64,000 nt of DNA from Brachyhypopomus gauderio (Eukaryota > Chordata > Actinopteri > Gymnotiformes > Hypopomidae): positions 5,536,609 through 5,600,608 of the forward strand of contig NC_135212.1 in assembly GCF_052324685.1 (NCBI RefSeq). The letters run 5' to 3'. The notes beneath the pieces are model-generated. The model ran no database searches. It saw nothing but the letters and a program-made list of their open reading frames with translations, and was not told the origin of the DNA. Below, piece after piece: positions 34,901-46,982 of the stretch (its first letter is position 1; the number at the start of each line of letters is the position of its first letter). Made by a program: the position numbers and the translations under genes.

Positions 34901-37900
34901 CTTCCGTTCTCTTAGAACACACCCCTCCTTTCTCTCCTAGAACACACCCCTCCATTCTCTCCTAGAACACACCCCTCCATTCTCTCTTAGAACACACCCC
35001 TCCATTCTCTCCTAGAACACGCCCCTCCATTCTCTCCTAGAACACACCCCTCCATTCTCTCCTAGAACATGCCCCTCCATTCTCTCCTAGAACACACCCC
35101 TCCATTCTCTCTTAGAACACACCCTTCCGTTCTCTCTTAGAACACACCCCTCCGTTCTCTTAGAACACACCCTTCCATTCTCTGTTAGAACACGCCCCTC
35201 CATTCTCTCCTAGAACACGCCCCTCCATTCTCTCCTAGAACACACCCCTCCATTCTCTCTTAGAACACACCCTTCCATTCTCTCTTAGAACACACCCCTC
35301 CGTTCTCTCCTAGAACACACCCCTCCATTCTCTCTTAGAACACGCCCCTCCGTTCTCTCTTAGAACACACCCCTCCATTCTCTCTTAGAACACACCCCTC
35401 CATTCTCTCCTAGAACACACCCCTCTATTCTCTCCTAGAACACACCCCTCCGTTCTCTCTTAGAACACACCCTTCCATTCTCTCTTAGAACACACCCCTC
35501 CGTTCTCTCCTAGAACACACCCCTCCGTTCTCTCTTAGAACACACCCCTCCGTTCTCTCCTAGAACACACCCCTCCATTCTCTTCTAGAACACACCCCTC
35601 CAGTCTCTCCTAGAACACACCCCTCCATTCTCTCTTAGAACACGCCCCTCCATTCTCTCTTAGAACACACCCCTCCATTCTCTCTTAGAACACACCCCTC
35701 CATTCTCTCCTAGAACACACCCCTCTATTCTCTCCTAGAACACACCCCTCCGTTCTCTCTTAGAACACACCCTTCCATTCTCTCTTAGAACACACCCCTC
35801 CGTTCTCTCCTAGAACACACCCCTCCATTCTCTCTTAGAACACACCCCTCCATTCTCTCCTAGAACACACCCCTCCATTCTCTCCTAGAACACACCCCTC
35901 TATTCTCTCCTAGAACACACCCCTCCGTTCTCTCTTAGAACACACCCTTCCATTCTCTCTTAGAACACACCCCTCCGTTCTCTCCTAGAACACACCCCTC
36001 AGTTCTCTCTTAAAACACACCCCTCCATTCTCTCTTAGAACACACCCTTCCATTCTCTCTTAGAACACACCCCTCCATTCTCTCTTAGAACACACCCCTC
36101 CATTCTCTCCTAGAACAAACCCCTCCATTCTCTCTTAGAACACACCCCTCCATTCTCTCTTAGAACACACCCCTCCATTCTCTCCTAGAACACACCCCTC
36201 CATTCTCTCCTAGAACACACACTTCCGTTCTCTTAGAACACACCCCTCCATTCTCTCCTAGAACACACCCCTCCATTCTCTCTTAGAACACACCCCTCCA
36301 TTCTCTCTTAGAACACACCCCTCCATTCTCTCTTAGAACACGCCCCTCCATTCTCTCCTAGAACACACCCCTCCGTTCTCTCTTAGAACACACCCCTCCA
36401 TTCTCTCCTAGAACACACACTTCCGTTCTCTTAGAACACACCCCTCCTTTCTCTCCTAGAACACACCCCTCCATTCTCTCCTAGAACACACCCCTCTATT
36501 CTCTCCTAGAACACACCCCTCCGTTCTCTCTTAGAACACACCCTTCCATTCTCTCTTAGAACACACCCCTCCGTTCTCTCCTAGAACACACCCCTCAGTT
36601 CTCTCTTAAAACACACCCCTCCATTCTCTCTTAGAACACACCCTTCCATTCTCTCTTAGAACACACCCCTCCATTCTCTCTTAGAACACACCCCTCCATT
36701 CTCTCCTAGAACAAACCCCTCCATTCTCTCTTAGAACACACCCCTCCATTCTCTCTTAGAACACACCCCTCCATTCTCTCCTAGAACACACCCCTCCATT
36801 CTCTCCTAGAACACACACTTCCGTTCTCTTAGAACACACCCCTCCATTCTCTCCTAGAACACACCCCTCCATTCTCTCTTAGAACACACCCCTCCATTCT
36901 CTCTTAGAACACACCCCTCCATTCTCTCTTAGAACACGCCCCTCCATTCTCTCCTAGAACACACCCCTCCGTTCTCTCTTAGAACACACCCCTCCATTCT
37001 CTCCTAGAACACACACTTCCGTTCTCTTAGAACACACCCCTCCTTTCTCTCCTAGAACACACCCCTCCATTCTCTCCTAGAACACACCCCTCCATTCTCT
37101 CTTAGAACACACCCCTCCATTCTCTCCTAGAACACGCCCCTCCATTCTCTCCTAGAACACACCCCTCCATTCTCTCCTAGAACATGCCCCTCCATTCTCT
37201 CCTAGAACACACCCCTCCATTCTCTCTTAGAACACACCCTTCCGTTCTCTCTTAGAACACACCCCTCCGTTCTCTTAGAACACACCCTTCCATTCTCTGT
37301 TAGAACACGCCCCTCCATTCTCTCCTAGAACACACCCCTCCATTCTCTCCTAGAACACGCCCCTCCATTCTCTCCTAGAACACACCCCTCCATTCTCTCT
37401 TAGAACACACCCTTCCATTCTCTCTTAGAACACACCCCTCCGTTCTCTCCTAGAACACACCCCTCCATTCTCTCTTAGAACACGCCCCTCCGTTCTCTCT
37501 TAGAACACACCCCTCCATTCTCTCTTAGAACACACCCCTCCATTCTCTCCTAGAACACACCCCTCTATTCTCTCCTAGAACACACCCCTCCGTTCTCTCT
37601 TAGAACACACCCTTCCATTCTCTCTTAGAACACACCCCTCCGTTCTCTCCTAGAACACACCCCTCCGTTCTCTCTTAGAACACACCCCTCCATTCTCTCC
37701 TAGAACACACCCCTCCATTCTCTCCTAGAACACACCCCTCTATTCTCTTCTAGAACACACCCCTCCGTTCTCTCTTAGAACACACCCTTCCATTCTCTCT
37801 TAGAACACACCCCTCCGTTCTCTCCTAGAACACACCCCTCAGTTCTCTCTTAAAACACACCCCTCCATTCTCTCTTAGAACACACCCTTCCATTCTCTCT

Positions 37901-40900
37901 TAGAACACACCCCTCCATTCTTTCTTAGAACACACCCCTCCATTCTCTCCTAGAACAAACCCCTCCATTCTCTCTTAGAACACACCCCTCCATTCTCTCT
38001 TAGAACACACCCCTCCATTCTCTCCTAGAACACACCCCTCCATTCTCTCCTAGAACACACACTTCCGTTCTCTTAGAACACACCCCTCCATTCTCTCCTA
38101 GAACACACCCCTCCATTCTCTCTTAGAACACACCCCTCCATTCTCTCTTAGAACACACCCCTCCATTCTCTCTTAGAACACACCCCTCCATTCTCTCTTA
38201 GAACACGCCCCTCCATTCTCTCCTAGAACACACCCCTCCGTTCTCTCTTAGAACACACCCCTCCATTCTCTCCTAGAACACACACTTCCGTTCTCTTAGA
38301 ACACACCCCTCCTTTCTCTCCTAGAACACACCCCTCCATTCTCTCCTAGAACACACCCCTCCATTCTCTCTTAGAACACACCCCTCCATTCTCTCCTAGA
38401 ACACGCCCCTCCATTCTCTCCTAGAACACACCCCTCCATTCTCTCCTAGAACACGCCCCTCCATTCTCTCCTAGAACACACCCCTCCGTTCTCTCTTAGA
38501 ACACACCCTTCTGTTCTCTCTTAGAACACACCCCTCCGTTCTCTTAGAACACACCCTTCCATTCTCTCTTAGAACACGCCCCTCCATTCTCTCCTAGAAC
38601 ACACCCCTCCATTCTCTCCTAGAACACGCCCCTCCATTCTCTCCTAGAACACACCCCTCCATTCTCTCTTAGAACACACCCTTCCATTCTCTCTTAGAAC
38701 ACACCCCTCCGTTCTCTCTTAGAACACACCCTTCCATTCTCTCTTAGAACACACCCCTCCGTTCTCTCCTAGAACACGCCCCTCCAGTCTCTCAAGAACA
38801 CACCCCTCCATTCTCTCTTAGAACACACCCCTCCATTCTCTCCTAGAACACACCCCTCCATTCTCTCTTAGAACACACCCCTCCGTTCTCTCTTAGAACA
38901 CACCCTTCCATTCTCTCTTAGAACACACCCCTCCATTCTCTCTTAGAACACACCCCTCCATTCTCTCCTAGAACAAACCCCTCCATTCTCTCTTAGAACA
39001 CACCCCTCCATTCTCTCTTAGAACACACCCCTCCATTCTCTCCTAGAACACACACTTCCGTTCTCTTAGAACACACCCCTCCATTCTCTCCTAGAACACA
39101 CCCCTCCATTCTCTCTTAGAACACACCCCTCCATTCTCTCTTAGAACACACCCCTCCATTCTCTCTTAGAACACGCCCCTCCATTCTCTCCTAGAACACA
39201 CCCCTCCGTTCTCTCTTAGAACACACCCCTCCATTCTCTCCTAGAACACACACTTCCGTTCTCTTAGAACACACCCCTCCTTTCTCTCCTAGAACACACC
39301 CCTCCATTCTCTCCTAGAACACACCCCTCCATTCTCTCTTAGAACACACCCCTCCATTCTCTCCTAGAACACACACTTCCGTTCTCTTAGAACACACCCC
39401 TCCATTCTCTCCTAGAACACACCCCTCCATTCTCTCTTAGAACACACCCCTCCATTCTCTCTTAGAACACGCCCCTCCATTCTCTCCTAGAACACACCCC
39501 TCCGTTCTCTCTTAGAACACACCCCTCCATTCTCTCCTAGAACACACACTTCCGTTCTCTTAGAACACACCCCTCCTTTCTCTCCTAGAACACACCCCTC
39601 CATTCTCTCCTAGAACACGCCCCTCCATTCTCTCCTAGAACACACCCCTCCATTCTCTCTTAGAACACACCCCTCCATTCTCTCTTAGAACACGCCCCTC
39701 CATTCTCTCCTAGAACACGCCCCTCCATTCTCTCCTAGAACACACCCCTCCATTCTCTCCTAGAACACGCCCCTCCATTCTCTCCTAGAACACACCCCTC
39801 CATTCTCTCTTAGAACACACCCCTCCATTCTCTCTTAGAACACACCCCTCCATTCTCTCCTAGAACACGCCCCTCCATTCTCTCCTAGAACACACCCCTC
39901 CATTCTCTCCTAGAACACACCCCTCCATTCTCTCTTAGAACACACCCCTCCATTCTCTCCTAGAACACGCCCCTCCATTCTCTCCTAGAACACGCCCCTC
40001 CATTCTCTCCTAGAACACACCCCTCCATTCTCTCCTAGAACACACCCCTCCATTCTCTCCTAGAACACGCCCCTCCATTCTCTCCTAGAACACGCCCCTC
40101 CATTCTCTCCTAGAACACGCCCCTCCATTCTCTCCTAGAACACGCCCCTCCATTCTCTCCTAGAACACGCCCCTCCATTCTCTCCTAGAACACGCCCCTC
40201 CATTCTCTCCTAGAACACGCCCCTCCATTCTCTCCTAGAACACACCCCTCCATTCTCTCCTAGAACACACCCCTCCATTCTCTCCTAGAACACACCCCTC
40301 CATTCTCTCTTAGAACACACCCCTCCATTCTCTCCTAGAACACGCCCCTCCATTCTCTCCTAGAACACACCCCTCCATTCTCTCCTAGAACACGCCCCTC
40401 CATTCTCTCCTAGAACACACCCCTCCATTCTCTCTTAGAACACACCCCTCCATTCTCTCTTAGAACACACCCCTCCATTCTCTCCTAGAACACGCCCCTC
40501 CATTCTCTCCTAGAACACACCCCTCCATTCTCTCCTAGAACACACCCCTCCATTCTCTCTAAGAACACACCCCTCCATTCTCTCTTAGAACACACCCCTC
40601 CATTCTCTCCTAGAACACGCCCCTCCATTCTCTCCTAGAACACACCCCTCCATTCTCTCCTAGAACACACCCCTCCATTCTCTCCTAGAACACACCCCTC
40701 CATTCTCTCCTAGAACACGCCCCTCCATTCTCTCCTAGAACACGCCCCTCCATTCTCTCCTAGAACACGCCCCTCCATTCTCTCCTAGAACACGCCCCTC
40801 CATTCTCTCCTAGAACACGCCCCTCCATTCTCTCCTAGAACACACCCCTCCATTCTCTCCTAGAACACGCCCCTCCATTCTCTCCTAGAACACACCCCTC

Positions 40901-43900
40901 CATTCTCTCTTAGAACACACCCCTCCATTCTCTCCTAGAACACGCCCCTCCATTCTCTCCTAGAACACACCCCTCCATTCTCTCCTAGAAATCAATAACT
41001 GAGTAGAACATGGGGTGGAGTTCCAATTTTAAATTGGAAAACATTGGAGTCCAAATTCCAAAGTGCCAGCAACTGCACAGACCTCAAGCAGGAGACAAAC
41101 ACAACCATCATCAAAGAAAATTGTCACCGAAACTCAACGTCTCTGGCCTGGTTCTTTCTCAGCTGTTTGGATTCACCATCAAAAGCATAACCTGATCTAT
41201 AATTGTGTGGTTCAGCTCCGCCTCCCCCTAAAGGCGAGACTACATGGGATATTCTTAGCAGAAAGACAGGCTAAGGCTTGAATCTTGACAAGAGGCTCAA
41301 AAACTGAACTGACAAAAACACAATAGTGCCCATAAATTTTGAGTACTGTTTGGTTTCTTAAACTCCCCTCTGGTAAACAGTACCACGCCACCAACATCTT
41401 AAATAACTTAATGTACAATGGTGTATTTGATCACAATGGGGTATTTGAACACAGTGGTGTATTTGATCACAATGGTGTATTTGATCACAATGGGGTATTT
41501 GAACACAGTGGTGTATTTGATCACAATGGGGTATTTGAACACTGGTGTATTTGATCACAATGGGGTATTTGAACACAGTGGTGTATTTGAACACAATGGG
41601 GTATTTGAACACAATGGTGTATTTGATCACAATGGGGTATTTAAACACAGTGGTGCATTTGATCACAATGGGGTATTTGATCACAATGGGGTATTTGAAC
41701 ACAGTGGTGTATTTGATCAATATGGGGTATTTAAACACAATGGTGTATTTGATCACAATGGGGTATTTGAACACAGTGGTGCATTTGATCACAATGGGGT
41801 ATTTGATCACAATGGGGTAGTTGAACACAGTGGTGTATTTGATCACAATGGGGTATTTGATCAAAATGGGGTATTTGAACACAGTGGTGTATTTGATCAC
41901 AATGGGGTATTTGATCACAGTGGTGTATTTGAATTTAGATGCTTAATTTTTAGCTTACAAATTTCAGCACAAATGAACACTTAACATTTTGCATAGGGAA
42001 TGGTTTAAATAACATATTTCACTTGTAGAGGATTACAGTTGCAATGTAGTTATGGCCACAGTATGAAATATATTGGCAGTACTTTTGTAACACAGTTTAT
42101 GGAACACTTTTAGAAACTATTCAACAGGAGAAAAAAAACAGGTTTATTTTTCTGGAAATACTTCTATGGTGTGAGTTTTCATTACTAAGACTAGCTACTA
42201 CAGACTGTTTTAACAGCTTTTCAAAATGCTGCTTTCTAGTCTGGAGAACAACAAAATAGGAGACTCTGGTGCAGAAAGGCTGGCGTGTGTCCTGCCATCT
42301 TTAACATCCCTGAAGATGCTGAAGTGAGTTCCCACTGATGGTTATTCACAACATTTCAAAAAGTCTTACACTCGACATTTAAGGCAGCTGATACTGAAGC
42401 AGGAGCCCGGTTTACCATAGTCTCCATCTTCCATTCTCCCACCAGTCTGTCACAGAACTCCATTGGAGATGCTGGTTTGAAGAAACTGGCCCAGGCTCTA
42501 TCAGACGTCTCCTCACTACAAAGTCTTAGGTAGACCCTTTTCAAATAATTGCTCCGGTGAACTATGAACTGTAACTGTAGTTTCTGGATGTCAACATATG
42601 ACTGAGTGAAGAAGCACTAATTTTTTCTCTCTTCTCGCTTGCATCATCATCACATCCATTAGTCTCTATGTAAATGAGATAGCAGATGTTGGAGCTGAAA
42701 ACTTGGCCCTGGTTTTACCAGCCATGCAGTCCCTTCTGGACCTGGAGTAAGTCCAGTTCTTTATATTCTGCATAAAACTTTATTTGTTTACATGCATCGA
42801 CCACTCTATCAGACGCCGCTTATAAAACAAGAAAGGAATCTTCACTACCCAACGAAGGGGAAAGTATAAACATGCCATGTCGTGTTTTTTAAAGTTAAAA
42901 TTAATACTGTGGCCAACATTTCTTCCAAGATCCTACTGCCTAAAACCACCTCAAAGTCTTATGGGATCCTATTGCCACAAGACTAAAATCCTTCCTAAAT
43001 TATTCCTAAATCCTTTCCTTTTCGATTAAGTAAGAGAAGATTCCCCCTTTACTAAATTGACCTATCTAAGTTACATAAAGATACTGCCAGCACACATTAC
43101 ACTTACCTAAGGCACAACGGTAAGGGATTTACTGTGGTAATCGAATCTTTAACGCACGAAACTGTACTAAAGCGAAACACTTTCAACGTGTCCCTTTCGA
43201 GTGAATCATTTCAATAACTAATAAATGCAACATGCCATGAAATAATGTTAGAGACAACTAAGCAGAAAAATCTACATTGTGAGTGAAATACATTTGGAGT
43301 GTTGACAATAACTAAGTTTGAAACACTCGTTCCGTTTCCAAACGTGTATGTGCTGTAAAGCAAACTTAATTAAATTATTTATATTTACATATAATTTATA
43401 ATAAAATTATTATATGTTTCCTCTATGCTGCGCCTAAAGAGATCGATCACCAGTGGTTGGCGCCAGAGCGAACTAGTAACTCATTGAATCATAGATGTAG
43501 ATCAGAGATAAATAAACTAGATTTTTTCAGTGTGAGAAATCGGATGTATGGCATGTGAAGACAGTCAAATGCGTGTGTCTCACTCTCATTGCGTGAGAGT
43601 TGGCAACCCTGTAACCTAGATCTCCAGGTTGAGCCGAAATGAGTCTTATCGATTGTTAGCTAATAACTGTGATTTTAACTTGTATTTTGCCGTAACGTAA
43701 AATTGGACATGGTAGGCTGTTTCTCAAATATAGGCTATGCGATTATGTGAAAAAATTATTAATGCATGTGTGTGTGCGCGAGTGAAGACTGTTTACATGA
43801 ACGAATCTCTAACTAAAGGTCAAATGCCATATCGCATCACAAGGGTCATGCAGTGTTACTAATTAAAAGACTGAGTGACACATGATGTGAACAGAGTGAA

Positions 43901-44899
43901 GCATTAAGTGTCTCTAATGAGGCCATATGAACGTCTATACACAGACTTGAAATATATCTATGGGTATGAAATAGTTGTGTGAAGACACATTTTGTTCACA
44001 CCATGATATCTACTGAAGATACCTCAGTTTTCTCCAGACCAGTCTTTCTGCTTCTTTTTCCTTGAAACCTGAGATTAACAAATTAAAAACAATAAACCCT
44101 GTAAGGACTTCTGTAAATTGATAGCATGATGGCATGATGATAGCCTCCACATAAACTTGTATCCTGCTATCCAGTACAAATGTATAGTACTTCTAATCCT
44201 GCAATTTACAAGAGTGTCCTTGTGCTGTATGAAAAAAATCTTCTCTTCTGCACCCAACAGTGTGAGGTACAACAAGTTTACAGATATCGGCGCCCAGAAG
44301 CTGAGTAACGCCTTAAGAAGCTCCCCAAGCATCAAGTCTCTTCAGTAAGTAACTGACACTCACATTATTAACAGTTAAAACATTAATGTTACATTCCAGC
44401 GCATAAGTCTTACGCCAACCAAGAAAATCATTTAAAGCTGTTTATCAGAACATTGTTTACTTTTACAAACGTGGCTCCATGAAACACGGCATAATTACTT
44501 ACTATGCTAGGCAAAAACTATTCAGCTTGTCTAATAGGTCTTCATATAGTTTGTGTTAGTGTGGCTTTTACATTCAGTTCCAGCTACTACATATCCAGCT
44601 TCTTTAGTTATAACTAAATTGTTTGTTGTCAGGTCTGCAGTATGGCATAATGCAATATGGCATTGTGCAGGTTTAGGCTTTAAAAAGGTTTCCCTTTATT
44701 ACAATCAATGGAGCATGATGCAATTATGATAAGACTGTAATTGAAGAGGGGCACGTTGTGGCCATCTGCAGTCTTCCAAGATGGCTGCCTTAACAATGCT
44801 CTTCCTTTCTTTCTTCTTAGAATGTGGAATGGTTGTATCCCCTATGGGCTTTTTGAGCATCTTCATCATCAAGACTCAAGGATAAGGGCTATGCAGTAA
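22703..44899 (+). CDS. ciita: CIITA, MHC class II transactivator
   Basis: Twenty predicted coding exons: 22703-22988, 24296-24340, 24482-24547, 24651-24686, 24949-25014, 26915-26974, 27138-27314, 27415-27489, 27573-27626, 27914-27991, 28189-28266, 28385-30065, 30428-30607, 30729-30794, 31479-31559, 42240-42323, 42446-42529, 42663-42746, 44261-44344, 44821-44899. They total 3444 nt: 1147 codons plus stop, close to human CIITA (1130). In mammals CIITA is a nuclear, non-DNA-binding NLR protein that docks on the RFX/CREB/NF-Y enhanceosome and drives MHC class II transcription. Order here: N-terminal alpha-helical domain, acidic segment, basic NLS-like segment, Pro/Ser/Thr-rich linker, NACHT (Walker A GRAGMGKTT near residue 431), then C-terminal LRRs. 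KFTIEPFKA and the terminal EHLHHQDSRI are near-identical to human CIITA. Two introns are filled with minisatellites. The small N-terminal exons are called on splice sites and phase. Confidence 0.93.
24296..25014 (+). CDS. ciita: CIITA small phase-1 exons: acidic segment
   Basis: Four small exons (24296-24340, 24482-24547, 24651-24686, 24949-25014) each begin after AG and end one base into a codon. All four are therefore phase 1 at both ends. They encode an Asp/Glu/Ser and aromatic-rich stretch (IDENAVPSISDLIP, TLFSAYIDSIDL, FYFSDDVFDIS) and then a turn to basic residues (REDRKTQTRKRR). This matches the acidic transactivation segment expected at this place in CIITA. Confidence 0.75.
25011..26745 (+). 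repeat. Splice-site-bearing minisatellite (~39 bp, ~45 copies)
   Basis: The unit GATGTAAGGGATCATCTTTT-ATCGACTCTTCTTAAATCA occurs in 32-, 37-, 39- and 40-bp length variants. The first unit starts inside the last codon of the CIITA exon ending at 25014, so its GATGTAAGGG is the exon's true donor. Every following unit repeats that donor. The bases before it (CTCTTCTTAAATCAG) resemble an acceptor. The array ends at about 26745 in CGACTCTTCAG. Confidence 0.95.
26915..28266 (+). CDS. ciita: CIITA exons: NLS-like and Pro/Ser/Thr linker
   Basis: Six exons (26915-26974, 27138-27314, 27415-27489, 27573-27626, 27914-27991, 28189-28266) continue the phase-1 chain. The first encodes a basic cluster (KRPTKKPARLKLSK) that, with TRKRR from the exon before, looks like a bipartite nuclear localisation signal. 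Human CIITA has an NLS in the same region. The rest is rich in Pro, Ser and Thr, as in the P/S/T domain of CIITA, and ends with a second basic patch (HRTKKKPVIP). Confidence 0.7.
28385..30065 (+). CDS. ciita: CIITA large NACHT exon
   Basis: One 1681-nt exon encodes about 560 residues. After a helical entry (EHVEDYIGRLKSHL), Walker A is GRAGMGKTTLLQRL and the Walker B segment is KVLVVFDSFNDM. Then come SGCTLLIASRP and the winged-helix/superhelical part characteristic of NLR proteins. Close human CIITA counterparts include SPTDVERYVLNYF (human MEQAQAYVMRYF), LPSTLTDLCLGV and RKRKPLGEWHDLLQRFIMGLLY. Single-exon coding of NACHT is standard for this family. In mammals this domain binds GTP and supports self-association and nuclear import. 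Confidence 0.95.
30428..31559 (+). CDS. ciita: CIITA exons between NACHT and LRR array
   Basis: Exons 30428-30607, 30729-30794 and 31479-31559 encode the LDTVDLWEDL and KFTIEPFKA segments. AVRHLHKLDFE and LGPQNGPEVFRRLVELLPAL follow, each with a clear counterpart in human CIITA. Phase is consistent (each ends two bases into a codon). The acceptor of the third exon (CCGTGAGGAAG) is weak. Confidence 0.88.
31850..40989 (+). repeat. 9.1-kb minisatellite, 25-bp unit, ~365 copies
   Basis: The unit CACCCCTCCATTCTCTCCTAGAACA recurs at 25-bp steps with a few alternating positions: CATTC/CGTTC, CTCCTAG/CTCTTAG, ACACACCC/ACACGCCC. Shortened variants (ACACACTTCCGTTCTCTTAG) recur every several hundred bases. 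This marks higher-order duplication; for example, near-identical stretches lie at about 36210, 36810 and 38060. The last ~1.4 kb is nearly homogeneous and enriched in the CACGCCC variant. It fills about 85% of the CIITA intron 31560-42239. Confidence 0.97.
41418..41933. repeat. 18-bp minisatellite, ~28 copies
   Basis: The unit is GTATTTGATCACAATGGG, with variants GAACACAGTGGT. Because 18 is divisible by three, both strands stay open over ~560 bp (YLITMG on plus, YPIVIK on minus). These frames are artefacts of the repeat. It lies in the same CIITA intron, 430 bp after the 25-bp array. Confidence 0.95.
42240..44899 (+). CDS. ciita: CIITA LRR exons and C-terminus
   Basis: Four 84-nt exons (42240, 42446, 42663 and 44261 starts) each encode one 28-residue leucine-rich repeat, for example LENNKIGDSGAERLACVLPSL and LSQNSIGDAGLKKLAQAL. 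The last exon (44821-44899, TAA 44897) gives MWNGCIPYGLFEHLHHQDSRI, matching the human C-terminus. In mammals the LRRs take part in nuclear import and partner binding. Confidence 0.95.
42747..44260 (+). other. CIITA intron without recognised repeats
   Basis: Between the third and fourth LRR exons there are no obvious repeats or exon-like segments. Confidence 0.5.
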
Positions 44900-45061
44900 A
44901 TGTGTGTATGTGTGTGTGTCTCTCTCTCTCTCTCGCTGTCTAATACTACAATGCAGTTGTCATGGCTAAGACACTAAATGTTTCATTACTGAGTTTCTGT
45001 ATTTCTGTAATACTGATTTTTCTATACAAATGCACAACTAAAAAAAGAAAAACATTTTTAA

Positions 45062-45067
45062 AATAAA
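45062..45067 (+). terminator. ciita: Polyadenylation signal for CIITA
   Basis: AATAAA lies about 163 bases after the CIITA stop codon, the first clear signal downstream. Confidence 0.55.
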
Positions 45068-45395
45068 CAAATGATGAATTTTGTACGGTGTTAAGTGTTT
45101 TAACGTTAGCCTTAATATCAAATGTAAATATACCCCGTTCCTTTGGCAGATTAATACAAGCTAATATTTCTTACCTCAAGTACACAAAAAACAATACCAC
45201 TGTACCCATTTCAGATTTACATAAAGTGAAATTAGTTGTTTTTATTCATTGTTTATATATACACACTCACTGAGGGTTTCTGAAATGTGTCAGATCAAAT
45301 ACATAATTTACAGCATGTAACAAATGTACAGTTCAAAAGAGAATCTCATAGAAAGCAGCACAATACTGAGAATTTCAGAACCCTGCCTGCCATAA

Positions 45396-45401
45396 TTTAT
45401 T
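45396..45401 (-). terminator. dexi: Possible polyadenylation signal for DEXI
   Basis: On the minus strand AATAAA occurs about 685 bases after the DEXI stop. If used, the DEXI and CIITA 3' ends are tail to tail and about 330 bp apart. Confidence 0.35.
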
Positions 45402-46084
45402 GCTTACCTAGATGATCTAGTTAAGAAAAGATTCATGCATAATTAGGACACATCTTCACATCGTTCCTGCTCTACCAAAATCAAAGGCCAATGTTAAGTG
45501 CTTGTTAATTAATAAAACTGCTGCAAATCCAGATTGTGAAACAGGATGAAGCTCTACTGGCCTTAAAGTGTCGTCTGTTGCACATAAACCAATATTATTA
45601 CCATCACGGCAACTTTCTGACAGGGAATTGCTCATCTAAAATTAAGTAAGCAAGAAAGTGGTAATGACATCCAGTGTCAAGTGATGTCTCATGATGACCT
45701 CTTCGGCAAGAAACCCAAGGTGACGTTTCATGGAAAACCGAGCTTCCTTTCCACCTCTTCCTCCCCTTGATGAATTCCATCCAGTCGGAAGGTTTTCAAG
45801 TGGAGAAATTCTTCCTTGAGCCCAAAGGACCTGTGAGGAATACACCTTGTAAGTTGAAACCGTTTTGGCACAGATGAATATGCTGTTCACCACAAGGAAG
45901 GACCATACTTACTTTTTATGTGAAGAAATTTGAGTCAACCAGGGCAACATTTCTTCATGGTTGCAAAGAAAATGAACATACTTTTTTCCCCATTATTACT
46001 CGAGTCCTCTGATGCAATACTCCAGATGCCTTCTCCACCAGAAAGAGCTGCGAGGCAGCTCTGATCACATTCCCCATGTCAATG

Positions 46085-46360
<276 letters not shown>

Positions 46361-46718
46361 CTAGACATATAATCTTGTCTCACGGGACAATCTTACAAGC
46401 ATTCTTACGAGGAGACGCGTGTGTGCACGAAACACTTCATTTGAGTGTTCCTCTCAACTCGAGTTGTCCAGCTCGAAGGCGACGCACCGACCGCCACTCA
46501 AACCTCCGCTCCGCTGGCTGCCTTTAACGTCCATTTTGGTTCGGTTCCGCCGCGCGACAGGACAACGGGCGATTTAAGAGCCGAGGTGGCACATTTCCTA
46601 GACCGCCTGGTAGCGCATATCCACTTATAGAAACGTTAAAATAAGACAAACCCCTCGCGGAGGTTTCGTCGACGAACAAAAACAAACGTCGCTCGCGTAT
46701 GACGTCGCAGCAAACGAC

Positions 46719-46730
46719 TGCGCATGCGTA
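46719..46730. promoter_or_regulatory. NRF1-like palindrome TGCGCATGCGTA
   Basis: Eleven of twelve positions match the NRF1 consensus YGCGCAYGCGCR. It lies between the CRE-like and ZNF143-like sites. Confidence 0.55.
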
Positions 46731-46807
46731 CGAACTGAACTGTGGGTATAGTAGTCCATACAGAGCAGTATGTCGTTTGCGCTGACTCGCACCTAAGCAT
46801 TAATCGA

Positions 46808-46820
46808 ACTACAAATCCCA
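46808..46820 (+). promoter_or_regulatory. ZNF143/SBS-like site ACTACAAATCCCA
   Basis: It matches the ACTAYRNNNCCCR consensus exactly and lies 163 bases before the CLEC16A ATG, in the shared promoter. Confidence 0.6.
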
Positions 46821-46982
46821 TCTTCACCCTCGGTTCCCTTCAGAACGGCTAACTTACCCAGTCGTCAGGTATCTCCAGGCCGCTAGCGATGTCTTTGCGT
46901 CGAGTCTCCCGCTCGTACCCCGACGGACGACCCCGCCTGGCCTAGTTAAATAACGGTGTCACCACACGGTCCGCCCGCAGCC

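Noticed and set aside
31850..40989. CRISPR-like array
   Set aside because: The repeats are head-to-tail with no unique spacers, and the context is a vertebrate intron.
41358..41984. 188- and 186-codon ORFs on opposite strands
   Set aside because: Both are produced by the 18-bp repeat.
45642..45893. 83-codon minus-strand ORF
   Set aside because: It falls in the likely DEXI 3' untranslated region and resembles no protein I know.
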